From Gordius sp. MW1 (lineage: Eukaryota > Nematomorpha > Gordioida > Gordea > Gordiidae), in NCBI GenBank assembly GCA_964036665.1, contig OZ038533.1, positions 13,983,075 to 14,047,074 on the forward strand: a stretch of 64,000 nucleotides of DNA. The letters are read 5' to 3'. The notes under the pieces are model-generated. The model saw only the letters and a list, made by a program, of their open reading frames with translations, searched no databases and had not been told where the DNA came from. The position numbers and the translations under genes are program-made. The number at the start of each line of letters is the position of its first letter. The stretch's first letter is position 1. Shown here one piece after another: positions 9,510 through 20,332 of this stretch.

Positions 9510-12365
9510 TTAATTGGTGTTAATATTGCGATATTTCTTGCTAGTAGCACACACCTGCTTACCTTGCGAAATATGCAATAAATTAATTTCCGTAATGGTT
9601 TGTTGTTTACGTAGGCATTCAATGAAATCATATATAACGGGGTGGGCCCGGCCAACAAGGCATTTAATGCCGTTATGGAACCCCTCCAAATGATTGTTTG
9701 TACGGGGTCCCACAGCATTAAACCTTTGCCAAATCTCATACGGAAAAGTGGCGGTTGACCAGACCCAGGTTCGGTGTATGTAATGGAAAAAATCTTTCAT
9801 TTTCTCGTTAGAGCGAACGAGAGGGTCAGAAGCACATAATCCAAAAACATTTAGAACATCGTGTTCTTTTAAAAACGGAAGGGCTAAAGAGCGCCGTACC
9901 AGTTTTTTGAAATGTGGGTTTTCATTGTACTCGGACCTTATTCCCTCATGCCCAAGTCTTCGAAAAATAGCTTGAGCAAAATGGAATAAACATCCTAAAT
10001 TAAATATATGTTATTTAATAAATTAAAAACCTTTCACGGAAACGCCTGGAAAGCATTCTCGGAGGGCTTGTATACTTGCCATTTCATAGTCTACCTGAAC
10101 ATAATTTGGTTGTAACACAAAATTATGCTCAAGGCACAACTCCTTCAATTTGTTGAAAACCAATTTATAGGTTTCGCAGGATTTGTCGGGTAACAGGGCA
10201 TACACGGCGGGAATCATGTGTCCCCGGTAAAAGGTGTGGATTGTATAGACCTATAAATTAAAAGTTAATATTAAAAACTGCTATTACTTGGCTAAACAAT
10301 GGCGGGCATACATAATATGTGCCATCCGAGTAAAGATTACCGGATGTACACATAATCTTTAGAGACGTGGGTGTCCCGAAAAGCATAAGTCGATTATCCC
10401 AGTTCCAGAGCAAGAATCTCTCACCGTTTTCGGTGAAGCGATGCTCCGGATCTAAGATAATCTCCCTATTGTTGTCCGGGTCCTTCACTCTCTTAGGATT
10501 TACTCTTTGGAGCGTTTGCCTTATAGATTTAAATGTAGGGGTCGCCTTTGGATACAATACCAGGTCAGGTACTTCGCGTAACCGTCTGGCAATGATCTTA
10601 TGGTATAGCGTCCTCAGTTTCTCCCGAGGTTCTGCCAAAACTGCCTCCTTCAAATCCCTGACAGTAATTAAAAACTCATATTCCTCCCTAGAGTGCTCAT
10701 GGTTATGCCCATGAGTAACTTCGGATGAGGTTGTAATTTTTGCCTTGCCAGGGCAACTCCTCGTCCTACACCGATAGTTAGTAGACGGGGCTCTTCTTAT
10801 TTTGTAATACAGATAGCCACCAAAGTAAAGAAGGTAACCTTTCCCCGATGGAATAAATCGCATGAAATCTAAAAGGGTAATAAAATTTATTATGTAAAAT
10901 TTAACTATTACTTTGCTGACTGCTTTGTATTCGTTCCACTACATCAACCAAAATTTCTGCATCCCTGATTGAGCCTAAAATATATTATAAATTTTTTATT
11001 TAACTAATACAATAAGCTTGTTTTTTTATAAATTGTAACTTTAATTACAATTGCAAATCTTATAATAAATAACTTACAATTATCGTATGTAGAAATGGTA
11101 GAAGGTAAAGCAGGAGCTGGGAGAGATTGACTAGGACTAGAGGCAGAATCTATACAAATTATAATATATTTTTCTTAAACTTACAACTTTGAGATGTAAA
11201 AAAGGTGGAAGGCAAGGCATGAGCAAATTGAGGATGGCTAGAGGCAGAATCTATACAAATTATAATATATTTTTCTTAAACTTACAACTTTGAGATGTAA
11301 AAATAGTGGAAGGCAAGGCATGAGCAAAATGAGGACGGCTAGAGGCAGAATCTATACAAATTATAATATATTTTTCTTAAACTTACAACTTTGAGATGTA
11401 AAAATAGTGGAAGGCAAGGCATGAGCAAAATGAGGACGGCTAGAGGCAGAATCTATACAAATTATAATATATTTTTCTTAAACTTACAACTTTGAGATGT
11501 AAAAAAGGTGGAAGGCAAGGCATGAAATTGAGGATGACTAGAGGCAGAAACTATACAAATTATAATATATTTTTCGTAAACTTACAACTTTGAGATGTAA
11601 AAAAGGTGGAAGGCAAGGCATGAGCAAATTGAGGATGACTAGAGGCAGAATCTATACAAATTATAATAAATTTTTCTTAAAGTTACAACTTTGAGATGTG
11701 AAAATAGTGGAAGGCAAGGCATGAGCAAAATGAGGACGGCTAGAGGCAGAATCTATACAAATTATAATATATTTTTCTTAAACTTACAACTTTGAGATGT
11801 AAAAAAGGTGGAAGGCAAGGCATGAGCAAATTGAGGATGACTAGAGGCAGAATCTATACAAATTATAATATATTTTTCTTAAACTTACAACTTTGTGATG
11901 TAAAAATGGTGGAAGTAGATATTGCACTGCACCTATTTTGTTCCATTGCTGTAGATATTGCACTGCACCTATTTTGTTCCATTGCTATCCTAAATACATC
12001 TAGAATACGTTAATGATGAATTTGTATGCAACTAACTTACTTATGTGTAATGTTTGAAGAGGCCTACTAGCAGTATTGTAAATATTCAATATTTGTTGAG
12101 GTTCATCAATGCATCCATAGTTTGGATAAGCTATATATAAAATAAGTGCAAATAATTATAAATTACTTTTATGTGGGACATTATCATGCTCATGGGTTAT
12201 GGTAAAATTTTCATTTAGGTAGAAACCTCTTCCAGAACAATTACTACATCGACATTTATAATAAACACGCGTATCTTTTCCAATATTGACTTTAATGTAT
12301 TCAAAATTTTCATAAACTAAAATAGGTTTTTTTCTTTGGGATAATATAAATTTAACATTAGACAT
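9510..12365 (-). CDS. FLYWCH zinc-finger / MULE-type transposase gene with 15 exons and micro-introns
   Basis: Exons (minus): 12167-12365, 12041-12130, 11889-11999, 11788-11853, 11687-11752, 11586-11651, 11488-11550, 11387-11452, 11286-11351, 11185-11250, 11078-11149, 10912-10974, 10288-10868, 10031-10250, 9510-9994. They total 2280 nt (759 aa). Introns are GT-AG: eight of 35 bp, five of 36-43 bp, one of 103 bp. FLYWCH finger 1 has C38, C43, H58 and H60. Residues ~134-286 are a repeated ~22-aa Ser/Thr/Pro-rich peptide. FLYWCH finger 2 follows (RCRTRSC...HGHNHEH), then a MULE DDE domain with D~513 (SDGTYYVCP), D~579 (VQVDYEMAS), GCLFHFAQAI and E~702 (NNHLEGFHN). A transposase or a host protein derived from one would bind DNA through the fingers. 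No flanking TIRs were found, so domestication is possible. The start is the first ATG of exon 1. Exon phases agree throughout; no transcript was available. Confidence 0.85.
11078..11999 (-). repeat. Tandem exon-intron array (101-bp unit) inside the FLYWCH-MULE gene
   Basis: Seven near-identical units of 66 bp exon (one 63 bp) plus 35 bp intron, flanked by a diverged unit (exon 11078-11149). The 3' end of exon 11889-11999 matches the unit's 3' end. Each intron starts GTAAGT (one GTAACT, one GTTTACG-like change further in) and ends TATAG. Exons are phase 1 on both sides, so any copy number keeps frame. The encoded unit reads YSASSHPQFAHALPSTFFTS followed by QS, with H/R, Q/H and F/I substitutions. 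Confidence 0.88.
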
Positions 12366-12705
12366 TTTACACTTCAAAAATTAAAAACAAACGGTAATAA
12401 ATTTAACATTAGATTTGTTAAAAAGCTGTTCTGATGTGAATAGGTGAGTTCTGGTAAGAATAGGTGAGTATAACTGATGAGTAATTAGCAATTGAGCATG
12501 TAGGTTTATGAATGTGTCGCCCCGAAGACGCCCAAGAGCTTAGTAAGTGCAATCTAAGGTTGAGCCCCCTCTTACGCCAAATGGCGCATAAGGCCACGTT
12601 ATTGCTAACGTGTGTAATTTTCCTGTAATAAATTTGGTTATTATGCAGTGTATATATTCATAATATACTAATAATGTACTTTAGACGTGTGTTAATCACC
12701 GTTGA
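12366..12705. other. Upstream region of the FLYWCH-MULE gene
   Basis: Presumed 5' flank and promoter region of the minus-strand gene. It contains a short duplication (GAATAGGTGAGT twice near 12439-12467). No TIR, TATA box at a convincing distance, or other gene was identified. Confidence 0.4.
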
Positions 12706-13185
12706 TCATAAACAGTAGATTAAAAAGGACCCAACACATCGAGAAAGTCGAGAAATATGGGTATCCAGAAAATCTTTCCATGATTTTCTGTCTTGCATAA
12801 TAGTTTGTAATGAGTTCCAGTCCTTGCCTAAAGCTTGCATATCACGGAATACTTTGTAAAGCCAACTACCATTGCATGATTGACCCCTTAATGAAGGAGG
12901 ACGCCAAAACAGAGAAGACAAACAGTAGTTAGTGCCTCCCCTTCTAACCTGATGAGCTAAAAAACCCCACTTCCTCGTTGAAATAATATTCTTTATTGGA
13001 GGAATTTTGCACCGTATCCAAAGATTTTCATTTGTAATTGTGTTTGGATAGAAAATTCTACAAATAATACGCAGCATTTTGTTCACGTTGGTAATTTGGA
13101 ATGTTAATAGACTATTTAAACATTTTTTCCATTGCAAAATTTGTCTTTTAAGAGTACCTAAATCCGATTGCCATCTTGACTCTTT
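12706..13185 (-). pseudogene. LINE ORF2 C-terminal fragment
   Basis: A 143-codon minus-strand frame ends at 12706. Its sequence has the layout typical of LINE ORF2 C-termini after the RT domain: NENLWIRCKIPPIKNII, RKWGFLAHQVRRG, a G-W-x-K run and LGKDWNSLQTIMQDRKSWKD. This segment commonly ends RTE-like and related ORF2 proteins. No RT domain is present upstream, so this is a 5'-truncated copy. It could belong to the same family as the LINE at 1-2236, whose C-terminus is outside the window, so this cannot be tested here. Confidence 0.7.
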
Positions 13186-14039
13186 TTTTTGTTTTATTTA
13201 AAACAACCATATTACATTTGTATTCTCTATGTTTTTTTATAATAAACAATCTTTTTATTGATTTGAGTTAGCATAAACCAATAGGAAGTGAAAACGTAAG
13301 GAATAATCTATCCCCCTGTGGCATAAAGCCGAGTTAAATTTTTTAAATTGCTTATCGATTTATCGATTTTCTTAATTTATTTTTATCTCTGATAAACGCA
13401 TCGATCTTTGCCACATCATCCTTAATGTTAAATTCTATTAATTCCTACACACGCGCTGTTATCAATCACGAAGAAGATATGTTAAGTTTCCAACACTTTA
13501 CGTTTTTAAATAAAAATACCCTTATGCCATAAAAGAAGATACGCTTTTTGTTAGGGAGTTATGATGATTATAATTTGGAAGATATTCGATAATCATTATT
13601 ATCTTTATCGATTATTATAGTACATCACATTATCACTTTCACTTTTACGTACACAAATATATTTACGAGTGGAAAAAATGTAACGTTAACAAAACTAGAA
13701 AAGTAATAACCTTCGCGCGCGGCGCGCGTATAGTTTGTCGCCAATATATAAATTAATAAATTAGTTGATGGTTACGAAAATTACATCCAATTTAACTTTA
13801 AAAATTGGACACCCTCGAAAGGAGCTATGACTGCCCCGGGCATCTTTTAAATTTTTAAGAGAAAACTATTGAGTTTTTTGATCCGAATTTTTTTCCTATA
13901 GTAAAATTAGACCTTAAAATTACGTTCCAACAAAAAAAAATGAAAAAATAATTTTTAGTTTTTTTTAAAACTCTTATTTTTTTATGGCTATTTAGTCCCC
14001 GGTCTCCCCTACTATCATTTTCTAAAAAACTAAATTCTA
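13186..14039. other. Non-coding AT-rich DNA
   Basis: No gene seen. It contains a GC palindrome GCGCGCGGCGCGCG near 13715 and stretches of A/T. The interval 13855-14039 may be the interior of a MITE whose right end lies at 14084. Confidence 0.4.
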
Positions 14040-14084
14040 GATAGTCGGGTCGGGTTTTGTTCGGGTCACCCGTGCAGGGCTCTA
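14040..14084 (-). mobile_element. Right end of a hAT-like MITE, truncated
   Basis: Read on the minus strand it begins TAGAGCCCTGCACGGGTGAC and continues into AAACCCGACCCGAC, the same terminus as the elements at 3426 and 26974. It interrupts Helitron B. The other terminus and a target duplication were not found. Confidence 0.6.
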
Positions 14085-14354
14085 ACATGCCTACATTTAT
14101 CACACTAAAAACGATAGATACGCAGTACGTCATGAGGTTGCGTTTGATTGACATTTTCTTAAACGTCAAAACGTATAAAACAAACTCGATCGAAAACTAC
14201 TGGACCGATTTGGCTCGAACAAATCTTAAAACGTGCTCCGGAGTGTGAGGAATAAAATGTGAAATTTTGAGCCAAATCGGTCCGGTAGTTTTCCAAAATT
14301 GGTGGCGGCATACGCACACACATACACACAGCGTTTAATTTTTTATATATTAGA
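14085..14354 (-). mobile_element. Helitron B, 5' part
   Basis: Starts on the minus strand with TCTAATATATAAAAAATTAA directly after the 3' terminal CTAG of Helitron A. It is homologous to Helitron A over the segment with ACTACTGGACCGATTTGGCT and GTCAATCAAACGCAAC. It is interrupted at 14084 by a hAT-like end, and its own 3' terminus was not located. Confidence 0.75.
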
Positions 14355-15173
14355 CTAGATGAACCCGGCAAACGTTGTTTTGCCATTTACCCGGGTGTAT
14401 TAGCAGAATATATATGATATTATAGATAAATTTCAATAGATTAAGAATATATCAAATATAATTGGTAAGTATTTATTATGCAAAAAATTTTAAACAAATA
14501 GTTAAAGAGGGTCCAAGGCCCAGGCCCACCCAAGAGAGAAAACCTGGCCCCATGCCCCTCCCCCAAGGGAAAAATCTTTGGCCCCCTGGCCCCTTTCAAG
14601 CAATTAAAATAATTGTTTGTAATTAAGAAACAATATCATAATTATAATTATTTGTTTCTGAATAAAACTCTTAATTCTGAACTTATTAATGTCCGAAGAA
14701 CTGAGATGATATATCAACATTTATTGGCACTTTGTTAAAAATATTTTCATTTTTCTCCTTATTTAACTCGCAAAAAATGACAAAATTGGATTTTTTAATT
14801 TATTTAGCCACGCAGGAGGGACAGGACCGTCCTATAATAATAATTGACGTTAAAAATAAGCAAAAAAATGACTTTGATATTTAATGTTTCGAATCGTAAA
14901 AAGTTCCGCAGCACATGCCTACATTTATCACACTACAAACGATAGATACGCAGTACGTCAAGAAGTTGCGTTTGATTGACATTTTATTAAACGTCAAAAC
15001 GTATAAAACAAACTTGAAAACTACTGGACCGATTTGGCTGGAACAAATCTTAAAACATGCTCCGGAGTGGCAGGACAAAACTGTGAAATTTTGAGCCAAA
15101 TCGGTCTGGTAGTTTTCCAAAATTGGTGGCGACCAACACACATACATACATAGTTTCATTTTTATATATTAGA
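14355..15173 (-). mobile_element. Helitron A, non-autonomous
   Basis: On the minus strand it starts TCTAATATATAAAAATGAAA after a host A and ends with hairpin GGCAAA...TTTGCC and GGGTTCATCTAG. It contains the AGCCAAATCGGTC / GACCGATTTGGCT inverted segments shared with the element at 8850. No coding region is supported; the apparent peptides are translations of the repeat. Confidence 0.85.
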
Positions 15174-16087
15174 TTTATCACCCTGATCTTTAATCGTTAG
15201 TATTTGGTTAACCTGTTCCTCTTCTTCTCTTTCTGAATTAGTACTATCATTTACTAAACTAAAATCTAGAATCTAGAGTGAATTAAAATAATTTGTAAAT
15301 TTACCTGGCTACTACTTTTCTCCTTTGAAAAGTTAATTTTTTTAGGAAAGTAGTTATAAATGGAATATCGTTTCATATTAAAATTTCGGAAATGGGATGG
15401 GATGGGAGCTATTTATCTAAAATTTAAATTCAAATTTTGAATAAGATTTATAAATTTTGAACAGAAAAAAATAGAAAAAGCAACGAAAAACCTAATAACA
15501 CTTCCAAAATAATTTATAAATTATAATTATCAGTAATATTTGTGTGACAATATAAAAATTATATTATTTGAAACTCATGGGTAGTGTTACAACCTTAAAA
15601 CAGCCCTCTCTATACGCCAATGGATACCTTCAATATGCGCATTGTGCAATAAAAAATTGATGTGTTAGGTAACTATATATTCTTTGAGGTTTTACACAAA
15701 AAATCCTAACATATTCAATATGTAAATATCACTTTTGGGCTCAAAGTTTCAACTAAAAATGGCATGCACATTATGATACAAGTATTTAAAAAAAAAGAGT
15801 TTTTAGCATCTATCATTGTTAATTTCGTTTATATTCTATAAAAACTAATTTAGATTGGCACATGAAGTTGTACTACATATTTACAAGAACAGCAAGGGTT
15901 TAGAGCAGTAAATAAATTAACTAAATGATACATCCATCAATAAATAAAAGATAGAGGTGTATATATATAATTGCCTAAACCATTCAAAGGTAAAATTAGC
16001 GGAGTTACATTGTGAGTCAAATGTTTGAACGTAAAAATTAATTTGTGGAGATTGTATATTATTTGTCAATCCTGATTAATTAGTTCA
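15174..16087. other. Non-coding AT-rich spacer
   Basis: No gene, RNA gene or element terminus could be supported in this interval. Confidence 0.4.
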
Positions 16088-16474
16088 TTTATGATCATAG
16101 ACTAATAATAAACATAGACTGCCGAACAGCTGTTTTTCTGTATCTAAATAGCTTGCGCTAAATTCAGCCAATTTTAACGCTTCGTCCGCCATTTTAAAAT
16201 AGGAAAGTATATAAAGTAATATATCCATTGCAACATTGATATAAGGAATACGTCATCTAAGCTACGTCCCCCTTTTTATAACCAACTACCACCAGCCATT
16301 TTTCAAGTTAGTTAGGTTTAATTAGATTTTCTCATTATATTTAACAATAATTTATCCCCATGTTTTACATATAAATAGATGAAGCATTGCAGTCTATGTT
16401 ATTGTAAATATGATCTAGTCGAAACATAGGATTTCACAAGTGATATATTGTTTTAATATTAATTTCTAATTTAG

Positions 16475-16748
16475 ATTTCCTGTGAAGAATAAAAATTTGG
16501 TAGAAAAATGGATACAAGTTATGGGTCCACAATTTATTTTAAAGAAGAACTCCCTTATATGCTCAAACCATTTCGAGCAGAAAAACTATTATCCTTCGAA
16601 GTTAAATAATAGGCTTCGGGAGACGGCTGTCCCCAAAATTCATGTAAATAGCAAAACTTCAGCAAAAGCTCTTCAAGAAATTACAAACACCCATGATACC
16701 CAAAATAAGATAATATTTCTTTATCCATATGCAAATATGATTGCTTAA
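16475..16748 (+). pseudogene. THAP zinc-finger fragment of the P-like element
   Basis: After an acceptor TTTAG at 16470-16474 the frame reads FPVKNKNLVEKWIQVMG, then SLICSNHFEQKNYY, then RLRETAVPKI and ends at a stop at 16748. This is the second half of a THAP domain: W, C-x2-H-F and the AVP box are all present. The first half should contain C-x2-4-C. A short ATG-led stretch with CSLC at about 16379-16430 could be that exon, but it runs into a stop. The protein would be a DNA-binding domain for the transposon ends. Only about 90 codons remain, far less than a P transposase. Confidence 0.7.
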
Positions 16749-17032
16749 CATGCCTTCTTAAAACCTTTTTAGAGGATAAGACCATCACCTCCTGCCCACA
16801 ACCAACCACCACCAGCCGTATGTCAGGTTAGTTATGTTCAATATAATCTTCTCTGTGTTTTCAAGATTGCTTAACATGCCTTCTTAAAACCTTTTTAGAG
16901 GATAAGACCATCACCTCCTGCCCACAACCAACCACCATCAGCCGTATGTCAGGTTAGTTATGTTCAATATAATATTCTCTGTGTTTTCAAGATTGCTTAA
17001 CATGCCTTCTTAAAACCTTTTTAGAGGAAAAG
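16739..17032. repeat. 126-bp tandem repeat
   Basis: The unit beginning GATTGCTTAACATGCCTTCT starts near 16739, at 16865 and at 16991, giving about 2.3 copies with few differences. A diverged relative of its ACCAACCACCACCAGCC portion lies at about 16280-16320. It sits inside the P-like element. Confidence 0.85.
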
Positions 17033-17833
17033 ACCATCTAGGTAGATTTATTACACCTTCTCTACTAAATCTGTAATTAAAAAAATTGTAAAGTTTTTGT
17101 TATATTTTTAAATAAAAGGTTAGCTCCTGGAAATTTCTATCATATTATATTTATATACATAGACAATGGGAAACATATACAAAGACCATCCATATTGTCA
17201 AAATTATGATATTGTCGTTGAAAAATTGGCAAAATGTCAAAGAAAACTTAAAATTTACAAGAAAAAAATTATAAACGTTATATACTGTATTTTTGAATAA
17301 GCTTATTGTTTAATTTACAATTCAGATGTAGCAGGGACCTTTTTATTTTTTACTTTTTATGAATATAGACCTTTTTTTACTCTATAACAGGATCTTTTTT
17401 ATTCATGTTAAAAGTTTTAAAAAATTTAAATACGTCCCTTTCCCTTTTTTAAAATACTTCCCACAGATAAGTTCCTGAAAAAAACTTTGCCTTAAAAATG
17501 CTCAAGCATTATCTTTATCACTATAAATTTGAAATTCAAATGTAATATAGATGGCGCATAGTTCTATTTGTTCACATACACATTACTTATTAAATTGTTA
17601 GTAATTAGTCTTTAAACTTAAATTTTATCTATTTTAAGCTTTTATAAATTGAAACAATTTTTGTATGTCCTAATTAACCCCCAAAAAATTTAATTTTCTT
17701 GATTTATTTATAAATTTGAGCTCATTTCATTAGATTTATATATAGGTCGATTTGCTCTGATTGTACTCTCAAGATATGGCTGCCTTCTTACTGTTTTTAC
17801 AAAAAAACAGTTGTTCGGCAGTCTATGTTTATT

Positions 17834-18081
17834 CGTATCGGTGCATTCGACCAAAGTTTAACTGACCAAATATCTATGAATGTCTACGAATGTCTATAAA
17901 TATTTAACGAAAATGCACTTTGAGAGGGGTTTACAGAGACAAAAACGTTAGGGTTAGTGTTTTAGTTCGGGGTTTTAGGTTAGGGTTTGGGTTAGGATTA
18001 GATGCACACATTTTAATCGACAAATGCATTTTCGTAGACATTTATTTGTTATTTGCTCTTTGGTTAATTGCAACTGAATCA
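17834..18081. mobile_element. Nested MITE in the P-like element's right TIR
   Basis: A 248-bp insertion flanked by the perfect 8-bp repeat TGTTTATT (17826-17833 and 18082-18089). Its ends are imperfect inverted repeats: TGCATTCGACCAAAG near the left against the complement of CTTTGGTTAATTGCAA at the right, with ATGTCTACGAA further in. The middle has degenerate telomere-like GTTAGG repeats (about 17948-18000). The 8-bp duplication fits hAT or P families. Confidence 0.8.
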
Positions 18082-18272
18082 TGTTTATTATTAGTCTATG
18101 TTTATGATCACTTCTGTGCAAATCGTAATATGTGCATTTCGTAATACAGGCAAAAATTGCTTATGCGCATGCGCAGTTATAACCCTCCGCGTTTGGTAAG
18201 TTTTCTAATATTATTATCTTTTATTTTGTAAATATTATTATCGTTTATTTTGTAAATTTCATGTAATCTAGG

Positions 18273-18320
18273 CAAAATGTAATATAGGCAAGGGTTAGGG
18301 TTAGATTTAGTGATTTACTT
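18273..18320 (+). repeat. Repeat containing an empty hAT target site
   Basis: The sequence GGCAAAATGTAATATAGGCA followed by AGGGTTAGG matches the two sides of the hAT element at 37256-38316. Here AGGCAAGG occurs once (18286-18293), so it is a paralogous pre-insertion site. Confidence 0.8.
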
Positions 18321-18407
18321 GATAATATGTATTACTTATTACGAAATGCACATATTACGAAATGCACCAGATTCGTTTGTGATATGTAAAAAATGTCACC
18401 CCACCAT

Positions 18408-18587
18408 AAGCGTAGCCAGGTTTCGAATTAGGGGGGGGGCGAAACGTTTAAAAGTTCTATTAGAGGGGGGGGGAGGGCGAACAAAACATATTTTTTTTTA
18501 ATTTTAAGGGTTTTTGCATAAAATTTTGGTTCGTAATTTAGGGAAAGGGCCGTCCCCCCTGCCCCCCCTGGCTACGCTACGCCCATG
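18408..18587. mobile_element. GTAGCCAGG-family MITE
   Basis: Ends are inverted: GCGTAGCCAGG at 18410-18420 and CCTGGCTACGC at the right, with G-runs inside (18432-18440, 18463-18472). Related ends appear at 30797, 42047, 44046 and 44192. No coding capacity. Confidence 0.6.
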
Positions 18588-18599
18588 ACCTCCACTGTT

Positions 18600-20002
18600 G
18601 TTGTATAGATTTGCAAAAATACAGAAACAATTATTACATATTGTATAACATATAAATAAATTTTTTTCCAAAACTAACCAAAATTAATAAAAGATTGTCA
18701 TTCGCCTATTGGTATAAATCTCATCTTTAGTACATCAAATTGTAGATCAGGAACTAGAATATTTAAATCATTTACTCATTTTAATCAAATTAATTATTAA
18801 CTAAAACATCTATATTTTGAATAATTTTAACAAAAATTAAAACTATTTGGCAAAAATTGAATAAATTTGTAATTTTATAGAGGCAATAATTTTTTTAACT
18901 AACACATAGTTAATTGATTACTCTATGAACAGAGTCGATATCGTAAGAGATTAAGTGTGATTTCATATAATTGGGGGACCATTAACGTTGCTTTATTTAA
19001 TCTTACTATTTTAACCATATTTGTTGAAATGTTTCCGGTTGAGCTTTGATATCCCTGTCCACCTTGAACAATTACTTTCTGGCTAAGGGATCCATTTATC
19101 TAATCACAAGTTTATAAAAAAAATAACGCGGAAAAATTATTGATTAAGTCAATATCATCATTTTTAACATTTAAAAATATTCAAATAATTTTGATGGTCT
19201 TGGCCGCCGAGTCAGTTTAAAAGCCGAGCCCCTAATTTTCTTTAAACAAAAAGCCTATCATTCCCAACTTTCTAAACTATCAGCGTCGGAATTTTATAAA
19301 TTTAAATTTGGCGATGCCAACTACATTTACTTTATGTCAATGTCATAAAGTAGGCGTTAAAATTAAAAGTCAATTTTCTAAACCAGACAGTTAAATTGTA
19401 ATTTTAATTTCATCTGTGGAATAAACACACAGTTTCGAAAGAAAGAGATTTAAAATGAAACTGAAACATGGATGAATCAAGCGGGCGAAACGCTTTGTAA
19501 AATAATTACTCTACTTTGAGTACTAATTATTTGCATTTTTTATTAGGCTCTTCTCAAGTAGAGCACTCGCAATTTCTAAAAACAAGGATTGTATAGTTTG
19601 TTTAAATAAGCATGTCAAACTTTTAAAAAAATCTAATTAGTAATTACCCTAGCAACTTTCTTTTCGATTTTAGAATAATTAAGGTAATTATTTCTATCTG
19701 CGCAACACCAGTAAGACAAATATCATTGAGTCTGTACATATAATTCGAAAATAAAAATAAAATTTTTGTCAATGGGGGAAGGCGATTTTCACCCGACCCC
19801 CCTTACTTAGGCCACAGACTAAAAGCCTAAATTAGATAAATAAAAGGAAGCTATTTATGTTAATCAAGTCATATCCTGCACATGTTAGTTTTATAATTGC
19901 TAATGCTTTTGTTGAATATTGAATATATATATACCTCCAGATGCGTCTAGTGAGATTTATAAGTGCTGAAATGCTGTTGCCGATTCGTTGTGATTATTAT
20001 AA
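18600..20002. other. Non-coding interval before the LTR element
   Basis: AT-rich sequence without a supportable gene, RNA or element terminus. Confidence 0.4.
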
Positions 20003-20279
20003 TGTATGTACACCATAAAATGTTTATTAGACAAAATTACCAGAGAGTAAAATTATAAGAGTGTGTTATTCAAGCGTATTTCGTTTTTTATATAATAGTT
20101 ATTAAGATACATTATTATTATCGATAATCTTCTTGGAAGATCTAAAATAATCGATGCGCTTCCATGAAGGATGATTATTATTCTGGGAAGGAAAATCGAT
20201 TGACGTCATTGGATTCGATTCTACGAAAATAAATCGATATCGTGCAATTGATTGGATTGACGTAATTGAATCCGCTACA
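20003..20279 (-). repeat. 3' LTR
   Basis: 277 bp, ends TGTATGTACACC and CCGCTACA on the plus strand. Compared with the other LTR it has small indels (for example a longer TTTTTTATATAATAG stretch) and a few substitutions. Confidence 0.92.
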
Positions 20280-20332
20280 GATACTCTCTACCCAGATACA
20301 TTGCATAATGTATCGGTTAAAAGAAAAAAAAA

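Larger units (their letters stand above)
16096..18100. mobile_element. P-superfamily-like DNA transposon with THAP remnant
   Basis: Termini are inverted: CATAGACTAATAATAAACAT at the left and its complement at the right (ending TAGTCTATG at 18100), continuing into GACTGCCGAACAGCTG. A perfect 8-bp target duplication TTTATGAT lies at 16088-16095 and 18101-18108. P elements also begin with CA, make 8-bp duplications and encode THAP-domain transposases. Here a THAP fragment remains but no transposase catalytic region was seen. The right TIR is split by the MITE at 17834-18081; without it the element is about 1.75 kb. Confidence 0.85.

Noticed and set aside
10367..10714. 115-codon plus-strand open frame
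   Set aside because: It is the antisense shadow of the exon encoding the second FLYWCH finger.
14159..15159. Open frames with a repeated NFT..HSGA.FKICSSQIGPVVF peptide
   Set aside because: They translate the conserved non-coding segment of the small Helitrons (also at 9076-9294) and start without ATG.
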